A stretch of DNA of 64,000 bases from Candidatus Thiodiazotropha sp. (ex Codakia rugifera) (GTDB lineage: Bacteria; Pseudomonadota; Gammaproteobacteria; Chromatiales; Chromatiaceae). Both the position numbers and the translations under genes were made by a program. The stretch is from contig JAHXHN010000001.1 in NCBI GenBank assembly GCA_025656675.1, forward strand, positions 1,021,501 through 1,085,500, read 5' to 3'. Positions 8,600-17,991 of the stretch are shown here, piece by piece. Each line of letters starts with the position of its first letter. Within the stretch, counting starts at the first letter, position 1. The notes below the pieces were generated by a model. The model did not search any database, was not told the DNA's origin, and saw only the letters and a program-made list of their open reading frames with translations.

Positions 8600-10126
8600 A
8601 TGAGTGATTCAGGCTTTACGATGCAAACCTTTCTTATCGGCACCTTAGAGGTCTTCTCTTTTATTTTGATTTTACTGGTTGGTGGGTCACTTATAGCGGT
8701 GATCATCACCTATGTTTATGACGTGACCCAGACCAAAACGGCAATTCGCAGAAACTATCCTGTGATAGGCCATTTCCGTTATTTTTTTGAACACTTGGGG
8801 GAGTTCTTCCGTCAATATTTTTTCGCTATGGATCGGGAGGAGTTGCCGTTCAATCGCGCACAGCGAGCCTGGGTCTACCGGGCCGGTAAAGACCTGCCTA
8901 ATACAGTCGCTTTTGGCTCTACGCGGGACATCCGTCGGCCGGGCTCGATTCTGTTTGTCAATTGTCCCTTTCCTACCCTTGGTGAGGATGCAGTACCTCC
9001 TGGGTATATCACCATAGGCGAAAGCTGTCGTTACCCCTATACGACTGATTCACTGTTCAATATCTCGGGTATGAGCTATGGGGCGCTGTCGAAACCAGCT
9101 GTATTGGCACTCTCAATGGGTGCGCAAAAGGCAAGTTGCTGGATTAATACCGGTGAGGGTGGTATTTCACCCTATCATCTTGAAGGAGGCGCTGCGATCG
9201 TATTTCAAATTGGAACAGCAAAGAACGGCGTACGTGATATCGCTGGAAATCTCAGTGATGAGAAGCTGCGGGAGGTCTCATCACTCTCTCAGGTGAAGAT
9301 GTTTGAAATCAAACTAAGCCAGGGGGCCAAGCCCGGTAAGGGAGGTATCCTGCCTGCCAAAAAGGTGACTGAGGAAATCGCTGCAATTAGAGGGATAGCT
9401 GTCGCTGAAGACGCTATCAGTCCTAATCGCCATACGGATATTCGTTGTAACAATGACCTGATGGATATGATTAAGCGAGTGCGGGATGTTACGGGTAAAC
9501 CGGTAGGTTTCAAAACCGTGATTGGTGGACCGCATTGGTTAGATGGTTTGTTTGCGGACATCAACAAGCGGGGATTGGATTATGCTCCGGATTTTATCAC
9601 CTTGGATGGTAGTGATGGTGGTACCGGTGCCGCACCCATGCCGCTGATCGATGCAGTTGGCCTGTCACTGAGAGAGAGTCTCTATGTGCTGGTGGATAAA
9701 CTGAATGCATATGGCTTGCGCGAAAGAGTCAAGGTTATTGCCTCCGGTAAGCTGATCACGCCTGCGGATATCGCCTGGGCACTCTGTGTGGGAGCAGATT
9801 TTGTCACCTCTGCACGGGGTTTTATGTTTGCCTTAGGTTGTATACAGGCATTGCAATGCAACAAAAACAGCTGTCCAACCGGCATCACAACCCATGATCC
9901 TAGTCTGCAAAAAGGGTTGGTACCTGAAGTGAAAGCTGAACGGGTCGCCAACTATGTTGGTCATCTGGTGCATGAGGTTGGCGTGATCGCACACTCATGT
10001 GGTGTTAAATCACCTCGTGAGCTACGTCGGCATCACGCCAGAATCGTAACGGCGGATGGCCCATCTGTCGGGCTGGATGAGCGGTTTCCGCCAATACAGT
10101 CCAGAAAGCCTGAAGTTACTATTTAG
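8600..10126 (+). CDS. FMN-binding glutamate synthase-like protein
   Basis: A 508-residue single-chain protein with the FMN/Fe-S synthase domain of the large glutamate synthase subunit, but without the glutaminase domain. An N-terminal membrane helix (about residues 10-38) anchors it. Family marks include [50 protein letters not shown], and a C-x5-C-x4-C cluster (about C414, C420, C425) that binds a 3Fe-4S centre in glutamate synthases. The ATG at 8600 was chosen over a GTG at 8561. The true substrate of these stand-alone proteins is not established. It converges on rpiA, with an 8-base overlap of the two ends. Confidence 0.88.
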   Translation: MSDSGFTMQTFLIGTLEVFSFILILLVGGSLIAVIITYVYDVTQTKTAIRRNYPVIGHFRYFFEHLGEFFRQYFFAMDREELPFNRAQRAWVYRAGKDLPNTVAFGSTRDIRRPGSILFVNCPFPTLGEDAVPPGYITIGESCRYPYTTDSLFNISGMSYGALSKPAVLALSMGAQKASCWINTGEGGISPYHLEGGAAIVFQIGTAKNGVRDIAGNLSDEKLREVSSLSQVKMFEIKLSQGAKPGKGGILPAKKVTEEIAAIRGIAVAEDAISPNRHTDIRCNNDLMDMIKRVRDVTGKPVGFKTVIGGPHWLDGLFADINKRGLDYAPDFITLDGSDGGTGAAPMPLIDAVGLSLRESLYVLVDKLNAYGLRERVKVIASGKLITPADIAWALCVGADFVTSARGFMFALGCIQALQCNKNSCPTGITTHDPSLQKGLVPEVKAERVANYVGHLVHEVGVIAHSCGVKSPRELRRHHARIVTADGPSVGLDERFPPIQSRKPEVTI

Positions 10127-10781
10127 GCAGCACCGTTTTGGGGCCATTTTCTGTGCCAAGTATCAATACATCAGCACCGCGCAGGGCAAAAATGCCCGTT
10201 GTGACAACTCCCGCAATGGCATTGATGTTTTGTTCCATCTCCCTTGGCTTCATGATCTCCAGGTTGTGGACATCCAGGATAGCGTTACCGTTGTCAGTGA
10301 TGAAGTTTTCCCGCCATACGGGTGTCCCGCCTAATTTGACCAGCTGTCTAGCCACATGACTACGTGCCATGGGGATGACTTCAACAGGTAGTGGAAAGTT
10401 GCCGAGTATATCCACCAATTTACTTTCGTCGGCAATGCAGACAAACTTTTTACTTGCCCCGGCAATGATTTTCTCCCGGGTCAAGGCACCGCCGCCACCT
10501 TTGATCAAGTTCAGGTAGTGATCAGATTCGTCAGCACCATCAATATAGATTTCGAGCTCACCAGCGGAATTAAGCTCCAAAACGGGTATACCATGACTTT
10601 TCAATAGCTCGGTTGACGCCTCAGAGCTGGAGACAGTACCGTCAATCTTGCTTTTGATGGTGGCAAGATAGTTAATGAAGTGGTTAACCGTAGAGCCTGT
10701 GCCGACGCCTATAACGCCACCTTTGACATAGCTAAGAGCAGCTTCAGCGGCCTGTTTTTTGAGTTCGTCTGCATTCATCAT
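10119..10781 (-). CDS. rpiA: ribose-5-phosphate isomerase A
   Basis: This enzyme interconverts ribose 5-phosphate and ribulose 5-phosphate in the pentose phosphate pathway. At 220 residues it has the standard family length. Motifs are [11 protein letters not shown] (25-35), the phosphate-binding SSEAS, DGADESD (81-87), and [11 protein letters not shown] (94-104) with the catalytic Glu at about 103. An AGGAG ribosome site precedes the start. Its end overlaps that of the convergent FMN protein by eight bases. Confidence 0.97.
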   Translation of the reverse strand: MMNADELKKQAAEAALSYVKGGVIGVGTGSTVNHFINYLATIKSKIDGTVSSSEASTELLKSHGIPVLELNSAGELEIYIDGADESDHYLNLIKGGGGALTREKIIAGASKKFVCIADESKLVDILGNFPLPVEVIPMARSHVARQLVKLGGTPVWRENFITDNGNAILDVHNLEIMKPREMEQNINAIAGVVTTGIFALRGADVLILGTENGPKTVLPK

Positions 10782-11180
10782 ATTTCTCCTGCTACGGCTG
10801 CATTGAACAGCTGGTGCGAATCGATGCCCATCAAATAAATCTTTAAATAATCAGATCGGTATCTGAAAATGCGGCTTCCGGGTACTGACCATAGGGGAGT
10901 GTAAGACATTACCCTATTTGGAAGCCCCATATGTTGGGGCTGGTAAATTGTTACAAAAGCTTTTCTTCAAGCGTGGGTAATAATACCCATACAAGTGAAG
11001 AAAGTCAGGTTTACTGAGGTGCCAGACTGATAAGCCAACAATACCTATTGAGTCGCGCTGAAATCGTTGAACAGTATAGGACACTACACTGGTTGATAAC
11101 GTCATCCTTGCCGAGGACCTCTTCAATGGGTAATGTTGAGTAATCAACTATCCCGTTGGTAATAGTTATTGGATGGGTTC
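10782..11180. other. divergent intergenic region rpiA / ilvA
   Basis: No gene was found in these 399 bases, which must hold the promoters of rpiA (minus) and ilvA (plus). A perfect 7-bp hairpin (AGCCCCA / TGGGGCT) lies at 10923-10941 but has no T-run on either strand. No short leader peptide rich in isoleucine, leucine or valine was found, so classical ilv attenuation is not supported. Confidence 0.5.
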
Positions 11181-12701
11181 ATGCCTCAACGTTATATAGA
11201 AAAAATCCTGCGAGCACGTGTCTATGATGTGGCAAAAGAGACGCCCCTTGATAGAGTGAAACTTCTCTCTGAACGCCTGGATAATCATATTTTCCTTAAG
11301 CGAGAAGATCTACAGCCTGTTTTTTCCTTCAAGTTACGCGGTGCCTATAACAAGATGGTTAATCTGCCTGATGACGTTAGAAAACAGGGTGTTATAGCAG
11401 CGTCAGCGGGTAATCATGCCCAAGGAGTTGCGCTGGCGGCAAAAAAGTTGAAGATTCAAGCGCTGATAGTGATGCCTAAAACAACGCCTCCTATTAAGGT
11501 GCAGTCAGTAAAGAATCTTGGCGCAAAAATTGTTCTGGCCGGTGATTCCTATGATGAGGCATACACCCGCTCTCAACTCATTGCACAAGAACAGAACCTG
11601 ACGTTTATCCATCCTTTTGATGATGCGGAGGTTATTGCAGGACAGGGCACCATCGGTATGGAACTGTTGCGTCAGCACCCAACTCCTCCGGAGGCGATAT
11701 TCGTACCTGTTGGAGGAGGAGGCTTGATTGCCGGTGTGGGTGCGTACGTAAAGTATGTTTACCCTCAGGTGAAGATTATTGGTGTTGAGCCGGAAGATGC
11801 ACCATCGCTTCATAGTGCATTAAATGCAAATCGTAGAGTGAAACTGAAGCAGGTGGGTATTTTTGCCGATGGGGTAGCGGTAAAACAGGTCGGTAAAGAG
11901 ACTTTCCGTCTGGCGAGGCAGGTAGTGGATGAAGTGGTATTGGTGACCACTGATGAAATCTGTGCCGCAATCAAAGATATCTATGATGATACCAGGACAA
12001 CTGCAGAACCCGCGGGTGCACTATCTGTGGCAGGCATGAAACGGTACATCAAACGTGAAGGTGTCACGGGTAAGCAGTTGATTGCAATCAATAGTGGAGC
12101 CAATATCAATTTTGATCGGTTAAGGCATGTGGCTGAACGCGCAGAATTTGGTGAACGTAGAGAAGCTTTGTTTGCTGTTCAGATTCCAGAGCAACCTGGA
12201 AGCTTCTTGAAATTCTGTAAACTGATAGGTAAGCGCAGCATCACAGAATTCAACTATCGTTATAGTGATGCAACGCAGGCTCAAATATTCGTTGGTATCG
12301 AATTGAGTAATGGCGATGAGGAGAAGAAGGTGCTGTTTCAACGTTTTGTTGATAAAGGCTACTCCATTGTGGATATGACGGATAACGAAACAGCAAAATT
12401 ACATATTCGATATATGGTGGGTGGTCATGCACAAGGCCTTAAGCGTGAAAAGCTGATACGTTTTGAGTTTCCAGAAAGACCCGGCGCACTGCTCTATTTT
12501 CTGGGTCATCTGGGTAAGGAGTGGAACATCAGCCTGTTCCATTATAGGAATCATGGTGCTGCTTATGGACGCGTACTGATGGGTATTCAGGTATCAAACG
12601 CAGATAGAAACGCGCTTCATAAACGACTGAAGAAACTGGATTATCCTTTTTGGGATGAAACAGAAAACCCAGCTTACCGCCTGTTTGCTGGGGTTGTGTA
12701 A
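11181..12701 (+). CDS. ilvA: threonine deaminase, biosynthetic
   Basis: A PLP enzyme that converts threonine to 2-oxobutanoate, the first step of isoleucine synthesis. The catalytic domain carries the PLP lysine in FSFKLRGAYNKM (K51), SAGNHAQGVA, and the glycine-rich phosphate loop VPVGGGGLIAG. Two C-terminal ACT-like regulatory domains follow from about residue 330, so the roughly 506-residue enzyme is the allosteric, isoleucine-inhibited type rather than the short catabolic one. The ATG at 11181 was chosen over an in-frame TTG at 11169. A strong hairpin terminator follows. Confidence 0.96.
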   Translation: MPQRYIEKILRARVYDVAKETPLDRVKLLSERLDNHIFLKREDLQPVFSFKLRGAYNKMVNLPDDVRKQGVIAASAGNHAQGVALAAKKLKIQALIVMPKTTPPIKVQSVKNLGAKIVLAGDSYDEAYTRSQLIAQEQNLTFIHPFDDAEVIAGQGTIGMELLRQHPTPPEAIFVPVGGGGLIAGVGAYVKYVYPQVKIIGVEPEDAPSLHSALNANRRVKLKQVGIFADGVAVKQVGKETFRLARQVVDEVVLVTTDEICAAIKDIYDDTRTTAEPAGALSVAGMKRYIKREGVTGKQLIAINSGANINFDRLRHVAERAEFGERREALFAVQIPEQPGSFLKFCKLIGKRSITEFNYRYSDATQAQIFVGIELSNGDEEKKVLFQRFVDKGYSIVDMTDNETAKLHIRYMVGGHAQGLKREKLIRFEFPERPGALLYFLGHLGKEWNISLFHYRNHGAAYGRVLMGIQVSNADRNALHKRLKKLDYPFWDETENPAYRLFAGVV

Positions 12702-12770
12702 CTTATTGTAATATCAGGAAAATACTTGATATGGCTTGGTAGGTTAGCGATGAGTTCAGTGTCCCTGAAA

Positions 12771-12801
12771 ACAACAAACCCCGCATAGCGGGGTTTGTTG
12801 T
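12771..12801. terminator. bidirectional intrinsic terminator between ilvA and the histone-like gene
   Basis: A perfect 14-bp stem (ACAACAAACCCCGC and its complement) closes a 3-base ATA loop. The A/T-rich outer stem supplies a T-containing tract on both strands, so it can serve ilvA and the convergent lysine-rich gene. Confidence 0.8.
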
Positions 12802-12822
12802 TCGTGCCTGCTATCAACAGTA

Positions 12823-13248
12823 CTACTTAGCAGGTCTTTTCTTGCGAGGTGTCACTTTCCTTGGACGTGCCGGTGTTTTTCTCACGGCGGTCTTCTTCTT
12901 CGAAGCGGCCTTTTTCTTGGTAGCCTTCTTCTTCGCAGCTACCCGCTTTTTAGCAACCTTCTTCTTGGTTGCTTTTTTCTTTGCTACTCTCTTCTTTGCA
13001 GAGGCCTTCTTCTTGGCAACCTTCTTCTTGGTTGCGACTCTCTTTTTAGCTACTCGCTTTTTTGCTGCCTTCTTCTTAGCAACTCTCTTCTTCGTTGCTA
13101 CCTTCTTTTTTGAGACTCTTTTCTTTGCCACGACTCTCTTCTTAGTCGTTGCCTTTTTCTTAGCAACCTTCCTTCTTGCGGTTACTTTCTTGGTTGTGGT
13201 TGAACGTCTAACTGCTGCCTTCTTTTTGGCGGCCTTTTTCTTCGCCAT
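12823..13248 (-). CDS. histone H1-like lysine/alanine-rich DNA-binding protein
   Basis: A 141-residue, extremely basic protein made almost wholly of Lys, Ala, Arg, Val and Thr in degenerate KKxAxKK(R)VAKK repeats, ending in a proline/arginine-rich tail (TPARPRKVTPRKKRPAK). It resembles the bacterial H1-like, AlgP-like proteins that bind nucleic acid and condense DNA. There is no folded domain. The start has an excellent ribosome site (GGGAGGGAAG), and a TATACT-like -10 lies about 60 bases upstream, suggesting high expression. The repetitive DNA creates a long mirror frame on the other strand, which is not a gene. Copy number of the repeat probably varies between strains. Confidence 0.85.
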   Translation of the reverse strand: MAKKKAAKKKAAVRRSTTTKKVTARRKVAKKKATTKKRVVAKKRVSKKKVATKKRVAKKKAAKKRVAKKRVATKKKVAKKKASAKKRVAKKKATKKKVAKKRVAAKKKATKKKAASKKKTAVRKTPARPRKVTPRKKRPAK

Positions 13249-13436
13249 GTAACTTCCCTCCCGAGAGAACTGCTTGATAGATGAACTGAGTATAATTCAG
13301 CTTTTAAAAAAATCCAGAATAGATGTCAATCTTTTTCCAATTAATTCAAATCGTTGTTGTAGATTAATGTTAGCTAAGCGGTATTAATGGTGTTGTTTTG
13401 TTAAACAATGACATCACTCTAATCACATTCAACTGG

Positions 13437-14030
13437 TTAAGACGATGTAAACTTGTGAATAGATTCCTCAGTTATGACAGCATCGAGTGGAATATCCCAA
13501 GGATTGCTAGATAGCTTGAATACTTGTTGGAATTCATGTGCTAAACCAATCAGTTTGGGGCCTTGCAGTTGAGAACGCAGCTTACGATAAGCGAAGGTAC
13601 GGTCATAATAACCACCTCCCATACCGACCCGGTGACCCTGTCTGTCGAATGCAATCAGAGGAACAAACACCATATCCAAAGCCCATGGCCTGATCAGTTG
13701 TCGATGTTTGAAGCGGGGTTCGGGAATACCAAAACAGTTGTTTGTGAATTTTGTGCTATGCGAATACGGGGCAAACCATAATCGGTTTGCAGGGCGATGG
13801 CTTAATATCGGTAGAAAGGTTGATTTGCCAGCCCGTAGTGCAAGTTGCAATAAGGGTGCAGGATCCATCTCACCACGCATGGCATAGTAGAAGGCAATCC
13901 GTTGACTCTGCCTGAATGGCTTGTAGTTACACGCTAGGTGGAGAATTTTCCGGCTATGATATTTGAGTGTTTGTCGGCTTAGTTGTTGCCGCTGCGTTTT
14001 GATCTGCCGGCGAAGTCGCTGTGTTTCCAT
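13437..14030 (-). CDS. fau: 5-formyltetrahydrofolate cyclo-ligase
   Basis: A 197-residue enzyme (YgfA family) that converts 5-formyl-THF to 5,10-methenyl-THF with ATP. The start METQRLRRQIKTQRQQLS matches the family N-terminus. Other marks are a basic nucleotide-binding region, ALDMVFVPLIAFDRQGHRVGMGGGYYDRT and the C-terminal PWDIPLDAVITEE. The frame is open upstream to 14159, but that extension is translated 6S RNA sequence and is discarded. As in E. coli, the gene lies just downstream of 6S RNA and is probably co-transcribed with it. Confidence 0.95.
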   Translation of the reverse strand: METQRLRRQIKTQRQQLSRQTLKYHSRKILHLACNYKPFRQSQRIAFYYAMRGEMDPAPLLQLALRAGKSTFLPILSHRPANRLWFAPYSHSTKFTNNCFGIPEPRFKHRQLIRPWALDMVFVPLIAFDRQGHRVGMGGGYYDRTFAYRKLRSQLQGPKLIGLAHEFQQVFKLSSNPWDIPLDAVITEESIHKFTSS

Positions 14031-14049
14031 GGCATAGGATGAGGTTGGA

Positions 14050-14245
14050 TAAGAGACATCCCCCACATGTGCCGTCGCGTACCTTTGTTCTTGAACCAAT
14101 TGGTTCAAGTGGGAACAACAGAGGTGCTTCAGGCTTTCCGCATGGAAGCGGACATGCACACGACACTTTCGTTATGTTCCCAGGGTAGATATTAGGCTCA
14201 AGAAAATACCCGGGTTGCTTACGAACACCGCAGGGGATGCCATAA
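14050..14245 (-). ncRNA. ssrS: 6S RNA
   Basis: This RNA lies between zapA and fau, the conserved gammaproteobacterial location. Its ends pair (5' GCATCCCC, complement at 14233-14240, with 3' GGGGGATGT, complement at 14055-14063), giving the closing stem. The internal hairpin CTTGAACCAATTGGTTCAAG (complement of 14090-14109) is the characteristic TTGAACC/GGTTCAA stem of 6S RNA, and the GCGGTGTTCG and GACGGCACATGT flanks match the family. It sequesters sigma-70 RNA polymerase in stationary phase. Ends are accurate to a few bases. Confidence 0.92.
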
Positions 14246-14267
14246 CTCTAGGCTAAACCTATTTTGA

Positions 14268-14582
14268 TCAAAGTTCCAGTTGATTGGTTGTATTTAGGGC
14301 AATCTCGATCTTTTCCTGCAGACTTTTGATGCGGCGTGTGATGTTTTGTGTGCCGTCTTCTTTGGTTTGCTGTATGAGGAGTAGATCGTTAGCGATATTG
14401 AGTGCAGCCATGACAGCCACCCGTTCTGTACCGATGATGCGTCCACCTTGACGGATTTCACGCATCTGGCCGTCAAGGTAGGCCGCTGCCTGTAAAAGGG
14501 ATTCTCGTTCTTCCGCCAGGCAGGAGATGCGGTACTCTTTGTCGAGAATATTGACAGTCACCGGCAGTTGATTGCTATTCAC
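14268..14582 (-). CDS. zapA: cell division protein ZapA
   Basis: A 104-residue FtsZ-ring-associated protein (E. coli 109). The N-terminal half has the globular fold VTVNILDKEYRISCLAEERESLLQAA, and the C-terminal half is a long coiled coil used for dimerisation. It cross-links FtsZ protofilaments at midcell. Its start overlaps the end of the ZapB-like gene by four bases, so the two are translationally coupled. Confidence 0.95.
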   Translation of the reverse strand: MNSNQLPVTVNILDKEYRISCLAEERESLLQAAAYLDGQMREIRQGGRIIGTERVAVMAALNIANDLLLIQQTKEDGTQNITRRIKSLQEKIEIALNTTNQLEL

Positions 14583-14812
14583 TGGGGTGCTTCCATCGAC
14601 TTGAGTCGGGTTATCATGGCTTCAACACGGGTGCGAGCCAGCTCTGTCTTCTCGATAAGGGCGGCACGTTCGGTAACCAGGTTGTCCTGTCTCACGCGCA
14701 GGGATTTATTTTCATCTTTGAGGTAGGAACAGGCACGTATCAGTTCTTCAACGCGAATTTCAAGTGCGCGCAGATCCATCTCTGCAGGGTTTTGTGTCTC
14801 TTTCTCAGTCAT
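14579..14812 (-). CDS. small coiled-coil protein (TIGR02449 / ZapB-like)
   Basis: About 77 residues, nearly all one predicted coiled coil (LRALEIRVEELIRACSYL through ARTRVEAMITRLKSME). It resembles the family found directly upstream of zapA in many gammaproteobacteria and taken as a ZapB-like partner in the Z ring. The function is inferred from position and shape. An in-frame ATG six bases earlier (14818) and one at 14848 are possible starts. Confidence 0.8.
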   Translation of the reverse strand: MTEKETQNPAEMDLRALEIRVEELIRACSYLKDENKSLRVRQDNLVTERAALIEKTELARTRVEAMITRLKSMEAPQ

Positions 14813-14899
14813 GGGCATCAATATAGTGGTCAGAATGTGGTGGGTCAATCTCTACAGCTGCATGTTATGATTTGTTCCTAATCATAGAGGAAAAATTGC

Positions 14900-15466
14900 A
14901 TGATAGAGAATAGTCCGATGCCAGATTACTCACGCCTTGAAGGCGCGATGAACGCAATCGGCCTCGATCTTGGTGCCAGTGAGATCCATGGCGTGATTTG
15001 CGGCTTGGTCTGTGCCGGGACCAGCCAGAGCCATATAGACTGGATGGAAGCGCTTTTTGAGGATTGGCCCACGGAGGATCTGTTGGCACGTGAAGCCAGG
15101 GAGTTGATTGGCCAACTCTATTTCGCTACTCGGGACCAGATCGGCCATGAGAACCTCTCATTTATGCCATTTCTACCGGATGATTCTCAACCTATTACTG
15201 AGAGGGCTAAGGGGTTGCGGGATTGGTGTGAAGGCTATCTGTATGGATTGGGATTGGCTGGTGTCTCGGATCAACAGTTAGTTGGCGATGCCAAGGAGGC
15301 CCTGCAGGATATCACCCATTTCACACGGCTTGATTATGCATCCCTTGATGATAGTGAGGCGACCGAACAAGCCTATTTGGAATTGCAGGAGTTTCTAAAA
15401 GTTGTGACCTTACTCATTTGGGGGGATTTGGCTGAAATCCGGGAGAGCGTTCATGCTAGCGAGTGA
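14900..15466 (+). CDS. ygfB: UPF0149 / YgfB family protein
   Basis: A 188-residue protein of the YgfB/YecA-like family, with the N-terminal helix YSRLEGAMNAIGLDLGASEIHG and the conserved LRDWCEGYLYGLGLAG in the middle. E. coli YgfB is 192 residues. In Pseudomonas the family modulates ampDh3 transcription, but a general role is not established. It is the first gene of the ygfB-pepP-ubiH-ubiI operon, overlaps pepP by 14 bases, and diverges from the zapA cluster. An alternative ATG is at 14918. Confidence 0.93.
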   Translation: MIENSPMPDYSRLEGAMNAIGLDLGASEIHGVICGLVCAGTSQSHIDWMEALFEDWPTEDLLAREARELIGQLYFATRDQIGHENLSFMPFLPDDSQPITERAKGLRDWCEGYLYGLGLAGVSDQQLVGDAKEALQDITHFTRLDYASLDDSEATEQAYLELQEFLKVVTLLIWGDLAEIRESVHASE

Positions 15467-16760
15467 ATTCAAACGTCGCCGGCGTGAGTTAATGCGAATG
15501 ATGGGGCCTGACAGTATTGCCATATTACCGACTGCACCATTGCTTATTCGCAACAGGGATGTGCACTACCCTTATCGACCAGACAGTGACTTTTACTACC
15601 TGACCGGGTTTCCAGAGCCTGAAGCGGTACTGGTACTGATACCGGGCCGCAAGCATGCAGAGTATATCCTGTTCAATAGAGAACGTGATCGGATAAAGGA
15701 GCAATGGGATGGTACACGGGCAGGGCAGGAGGGTGCTTGTATCGAATATGATGCCGATGACTCCTTCCCTATCGGTGATTTGGATGACATCCTTCCCCGC
15801 ATGCTTGAACAGTGTGAACGGATCTTCTATGTGATGGGTTGCAATCCGCAATTCGATAAACGCTTGTCGGAGTGGCTCAATGCTATTCGTTGCGAGTCCC
15901 GCAATGGCATGCAGGGACCTGTCGAAATCATCGCTCTGGATCATTATCTGCATGAAATGCGGTTATTTAAAAGTCGCTCTGAATTGAAAGTGATGCGGCA
16001 AGCTGCACGCATTTCAGCCAAGGCGCACAAAAAGGTGATGCAAGCTTGTAAAGTGGGTATGTGGGAGTATCAGCTGGAGGCTGAATTTGTGCGTGAATGT
16101 GCCCATCAGGGTGCCAAGGCTCAGGCCTACCCGCCGATTGTGGGTGCTGGAGCGAATGGTTGTACGCTTCACTATATTGATAATAAGGATAAGGTGGAGG
16201 ATCAACAGATGGTGCTGATCGATGCGGGTTGTGAGTGGGACTATTATGCTTCCGACATCACGCGCACCTACCCTGTCAATGGAATATTCAGTACACCTCA
16301 GCGGCAGTTGTACGAACTGGTGCTTGCTGCACAGGAAGCCGCCATTGCCAAGGTCAAACCCGGCAATCATTGGAATGATCCTCATGATGCGGCCGTACGT
16401 ACCATAACAAGAGGTTTGATCAAGTTGGGTATCCTCAAAGGTTCATTGGCAAAACTGATTCGTGAAGAGAAATACAAGACCTTCTTTCCACACCGGACCG
16501 GTCACTGGATCGGTATGGATGTACATGATGTGGGTGACTATAAAGTGGATGGCACCTGGCGCTTATTTGAAACTGGTATGGTATTGACAATCGAACCAGG
16601 CCTCTACATTCCTGCAGGCACCAAAGGTATTGCTAAGAAGTGGTTGAACATCGGTATTCGTATTGAAGACGATGTCGTTGTGACCAAGGATGGATGCGAA
16701 GTATTGACCAAGGACATCGCCAAATCTGTGGCAGAAATTGAGTCAATTATGGCGGCATGA
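15453..16760 (+). CDS. pepP: Xaa-Pro aminopeptidase P
   Basis: A 435-residue two-manganese peptidase that removes an N-terminal residue before proline. The N-terminal AMP_N domain (about 1-170) includes FYYLTGFPEPEAV. The creatinase-fold catalytic domain carries the metal ligands in DAGCEWDYYASDITRTYP (two Asp), FFPHRTGHWIGMDVHD (His), TIEPGLYIP (Glu) and GIRIEDDVVV (Glu). It starts inside ygfB and ends two bases before ubiH, in the same operon order as E. coli. Confidence 0.97.
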   Translation: MLASEFKRRRRELMRMMGPDSIAILPTAPLLIRNRDVHYPYRPDSDFYYLTGFPEPEAVLVLIPGRKHAEYILFNRERDRIKEQWDGTRAGQEGACIEYDADDSFPIGDLDDILPRMLEQCERIFYVMGCNPQFDKRLSEWLNAIRCESRNGMQGPVEIIALDHYLHEMRLFKSRSELKVMRQAARISAKAHKKVMQACKVGMWEYQLEAEFVRECAHQGAKAQAYPPIVGAGANGCTLHYIDNKDKVEDQQMVLIDAGCEWDYYASDITRTYPVNGIFSTPQRQLYELVLAAQEAAIAKVKPGNHWNDPHDAAVRTITRGLIKLGILKGSLAKLIREEKYKTFFPHRTGHWIGMDVHDVGDYKVDGTWRLFETGMVLTIEPGLYIPAGTKGIAKKWLNIGIRIEDDVVVTKDGCEVLTKDIAKSVAEIESIMAA

Positions 16761-16761
16761 C

Positions 16762-17991
16762 ATGTCAGATACTTTTGATATCTTGATTGTCGGGGGAGGT
16801 ATGGTCGGTGCCAGCTTGGCCCGCTCAATCAGTGGACAGGGATATAAGATTGGTGTCATTGAAGCCTGGCCGCTGGAGTCTGTGACTCAACCAAGTTTTG
16901 ATGACAGGGTCATTGCGCTCTCCTGGGGTAGTCGCGTCATTCTCCGGACAATGGGTGTATGGGATAGCGTACTCCCCGCAGCGGAACCTATTCTCGATGT
17001 ACATATCTCCGACCGCGGTCATTTCGGTTTTACCCGATTGAGTCATCAACAGGAAGGTGTCGATGCGTTGGGTTACGTGGTGGCTGCGAGAGCACTGGGT
17101 CAGGCCTTGTTAAAGGATCTGCAAGCTCAAGCGGATATTGAATTGATCTGCCCCGCACGATTGAAAAGTTTTGCTGTAAATGCAACGGAGACCGAAGTCA
17201 GGCTTGAACAGGATAATGCACTGCGGTGTGTTAAAAGCCGTCTGTTGGTAGCTGCAGATGGTGGTGATTCTCAAGTCAGGAGGTTTCTATCGATTCCTCT
17301 GAAGGAGAAGTCATATGGGCAAACAGCCATCATTGCAAATCTGCGTTGTGAGCGAACTCACCAAGGTGTCGCCTATGAACGCTTTACCGATACCGGTCCA
17401 CTTGCACTCCTACCCATGACTGAGGATCGTCTCTCCATGGTATGGACTGCGAAGGATGCCCAGGTAGGGGAGTTGATGGCCCTTCAGGATGAGCAGTTTC
17501 TTGCCAGGCTGCAGGATCGATTCGGTTATCGTCTGGGGAGATTGTTTGGGTTGGGTAAAAGAGTCGCTTATCCATTGTGTTTGCGCCAAGCCACCGAACA
17601 AGTGCGTCCCCGTGTGGTGTTGATCGGTAATGCAGCGCACGCTATTCATCCTGTAACAGGTCAGGGCTTCAACCTTGGGCTAAGGGATGTCGCGGTACTT
17701 GCAGATTTATTGTGCGGTGCTGCGCAGACAACGCAGGATCCGGGTGAACTTTCATTGTTGAAAAGTTATGAAAAATGGCGCCAAAAAGATCAGGACGCAG
17801 TTGCCATGATTACTGATGGCCTAGCACGTCTGTTTGCCAATCCGTTTGGTCCATTGCGATTGGTCCGTAACCTGGGTTTAGTCAGTCTCGATGTGGCGCC
17901 CAGCCTTAAACACCTGGTGGCACGTCAATTCATGGGCATCAATGGTCGTCTACCGCGGCTGGCACGGGGGGTCTCACTTGACCAATCCTGA
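16762..17991 (+). CDS. ubiH: 2-octaprenyl-6-methoxyphenol hydroxylase (UbiH)
   Basis: A roughly 409-residue FAD monooxygenase of the UbiH/COQ6 family that hydroxylates the ubiquinone ring. It has the Rossmann motif ILIVGGGMVGASLA at the N-terminus, ADGGDSQVRR in the middle (the DG motif), and GNAAHAIHPVTGQGFNLGLRD towards the C-terminus (the second FAD motif). The ATG at 16762 follows the pepP stop directly. It overlaps the next FAD monooxygenase gene by 14 bases. Assignment to UbiH rather than UbiI is by position and sequence impression. Confidence 0.92.
   Translation: MSDTFDILIVGGGMVGASLARSISGQGYKIGVIEAWPLESVTQPSFDDRVIALSWGSRVILRTMGVWDSVLPAAEPILDVHISDRGHFGFTRLSHQQEGVDALGYVVAARALGQALLKDLQAQADIELICPARLKSFAVNATETEVRLEQDNALRCVKSRLLVAADGGDSQVRRFLSIPLKEKSYGQTAIIANLRCERTHQGVAYERFTDTGPLALLPMTEDRLSMVWTAKDAQVGELMALQDEQFLARLQDRFGYRLGRLFGLGKRVAYPLCLRQATEQVRPRVVLIGNAAHAIHPVTGQGFNLGLRDVAVLADLLCGAAQTTQDPGELSLLKSYEKWRQKDQDAVAMITDGLARLFANPFGPLRLVRNLGLVSLDVAPSLKHLVARQFMGINGRLPRLARGVSLDQS

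Noticed and set aside
10923-10941. Hairpin as an ilv attenuator or terminator
   Set aside because: The stem is perfect but no T-run follows on either strand and no branched-chain leader peptide was found.
12842-13252. 136-codon hydrophobic plus-strand frame rich in Phe, Leu and Ala
   Set aside because: It is the mirror of the lysine/alanine-rich gene, an artefact of its codon repeats, and lacks a ribosome site.
14031-14159. N-terminal extension of the 5-formyl-THF cyclo-ligase frame
   Set aside because: The extra codons are 6S RNA sequence; the family N-terminus begins at 14030.
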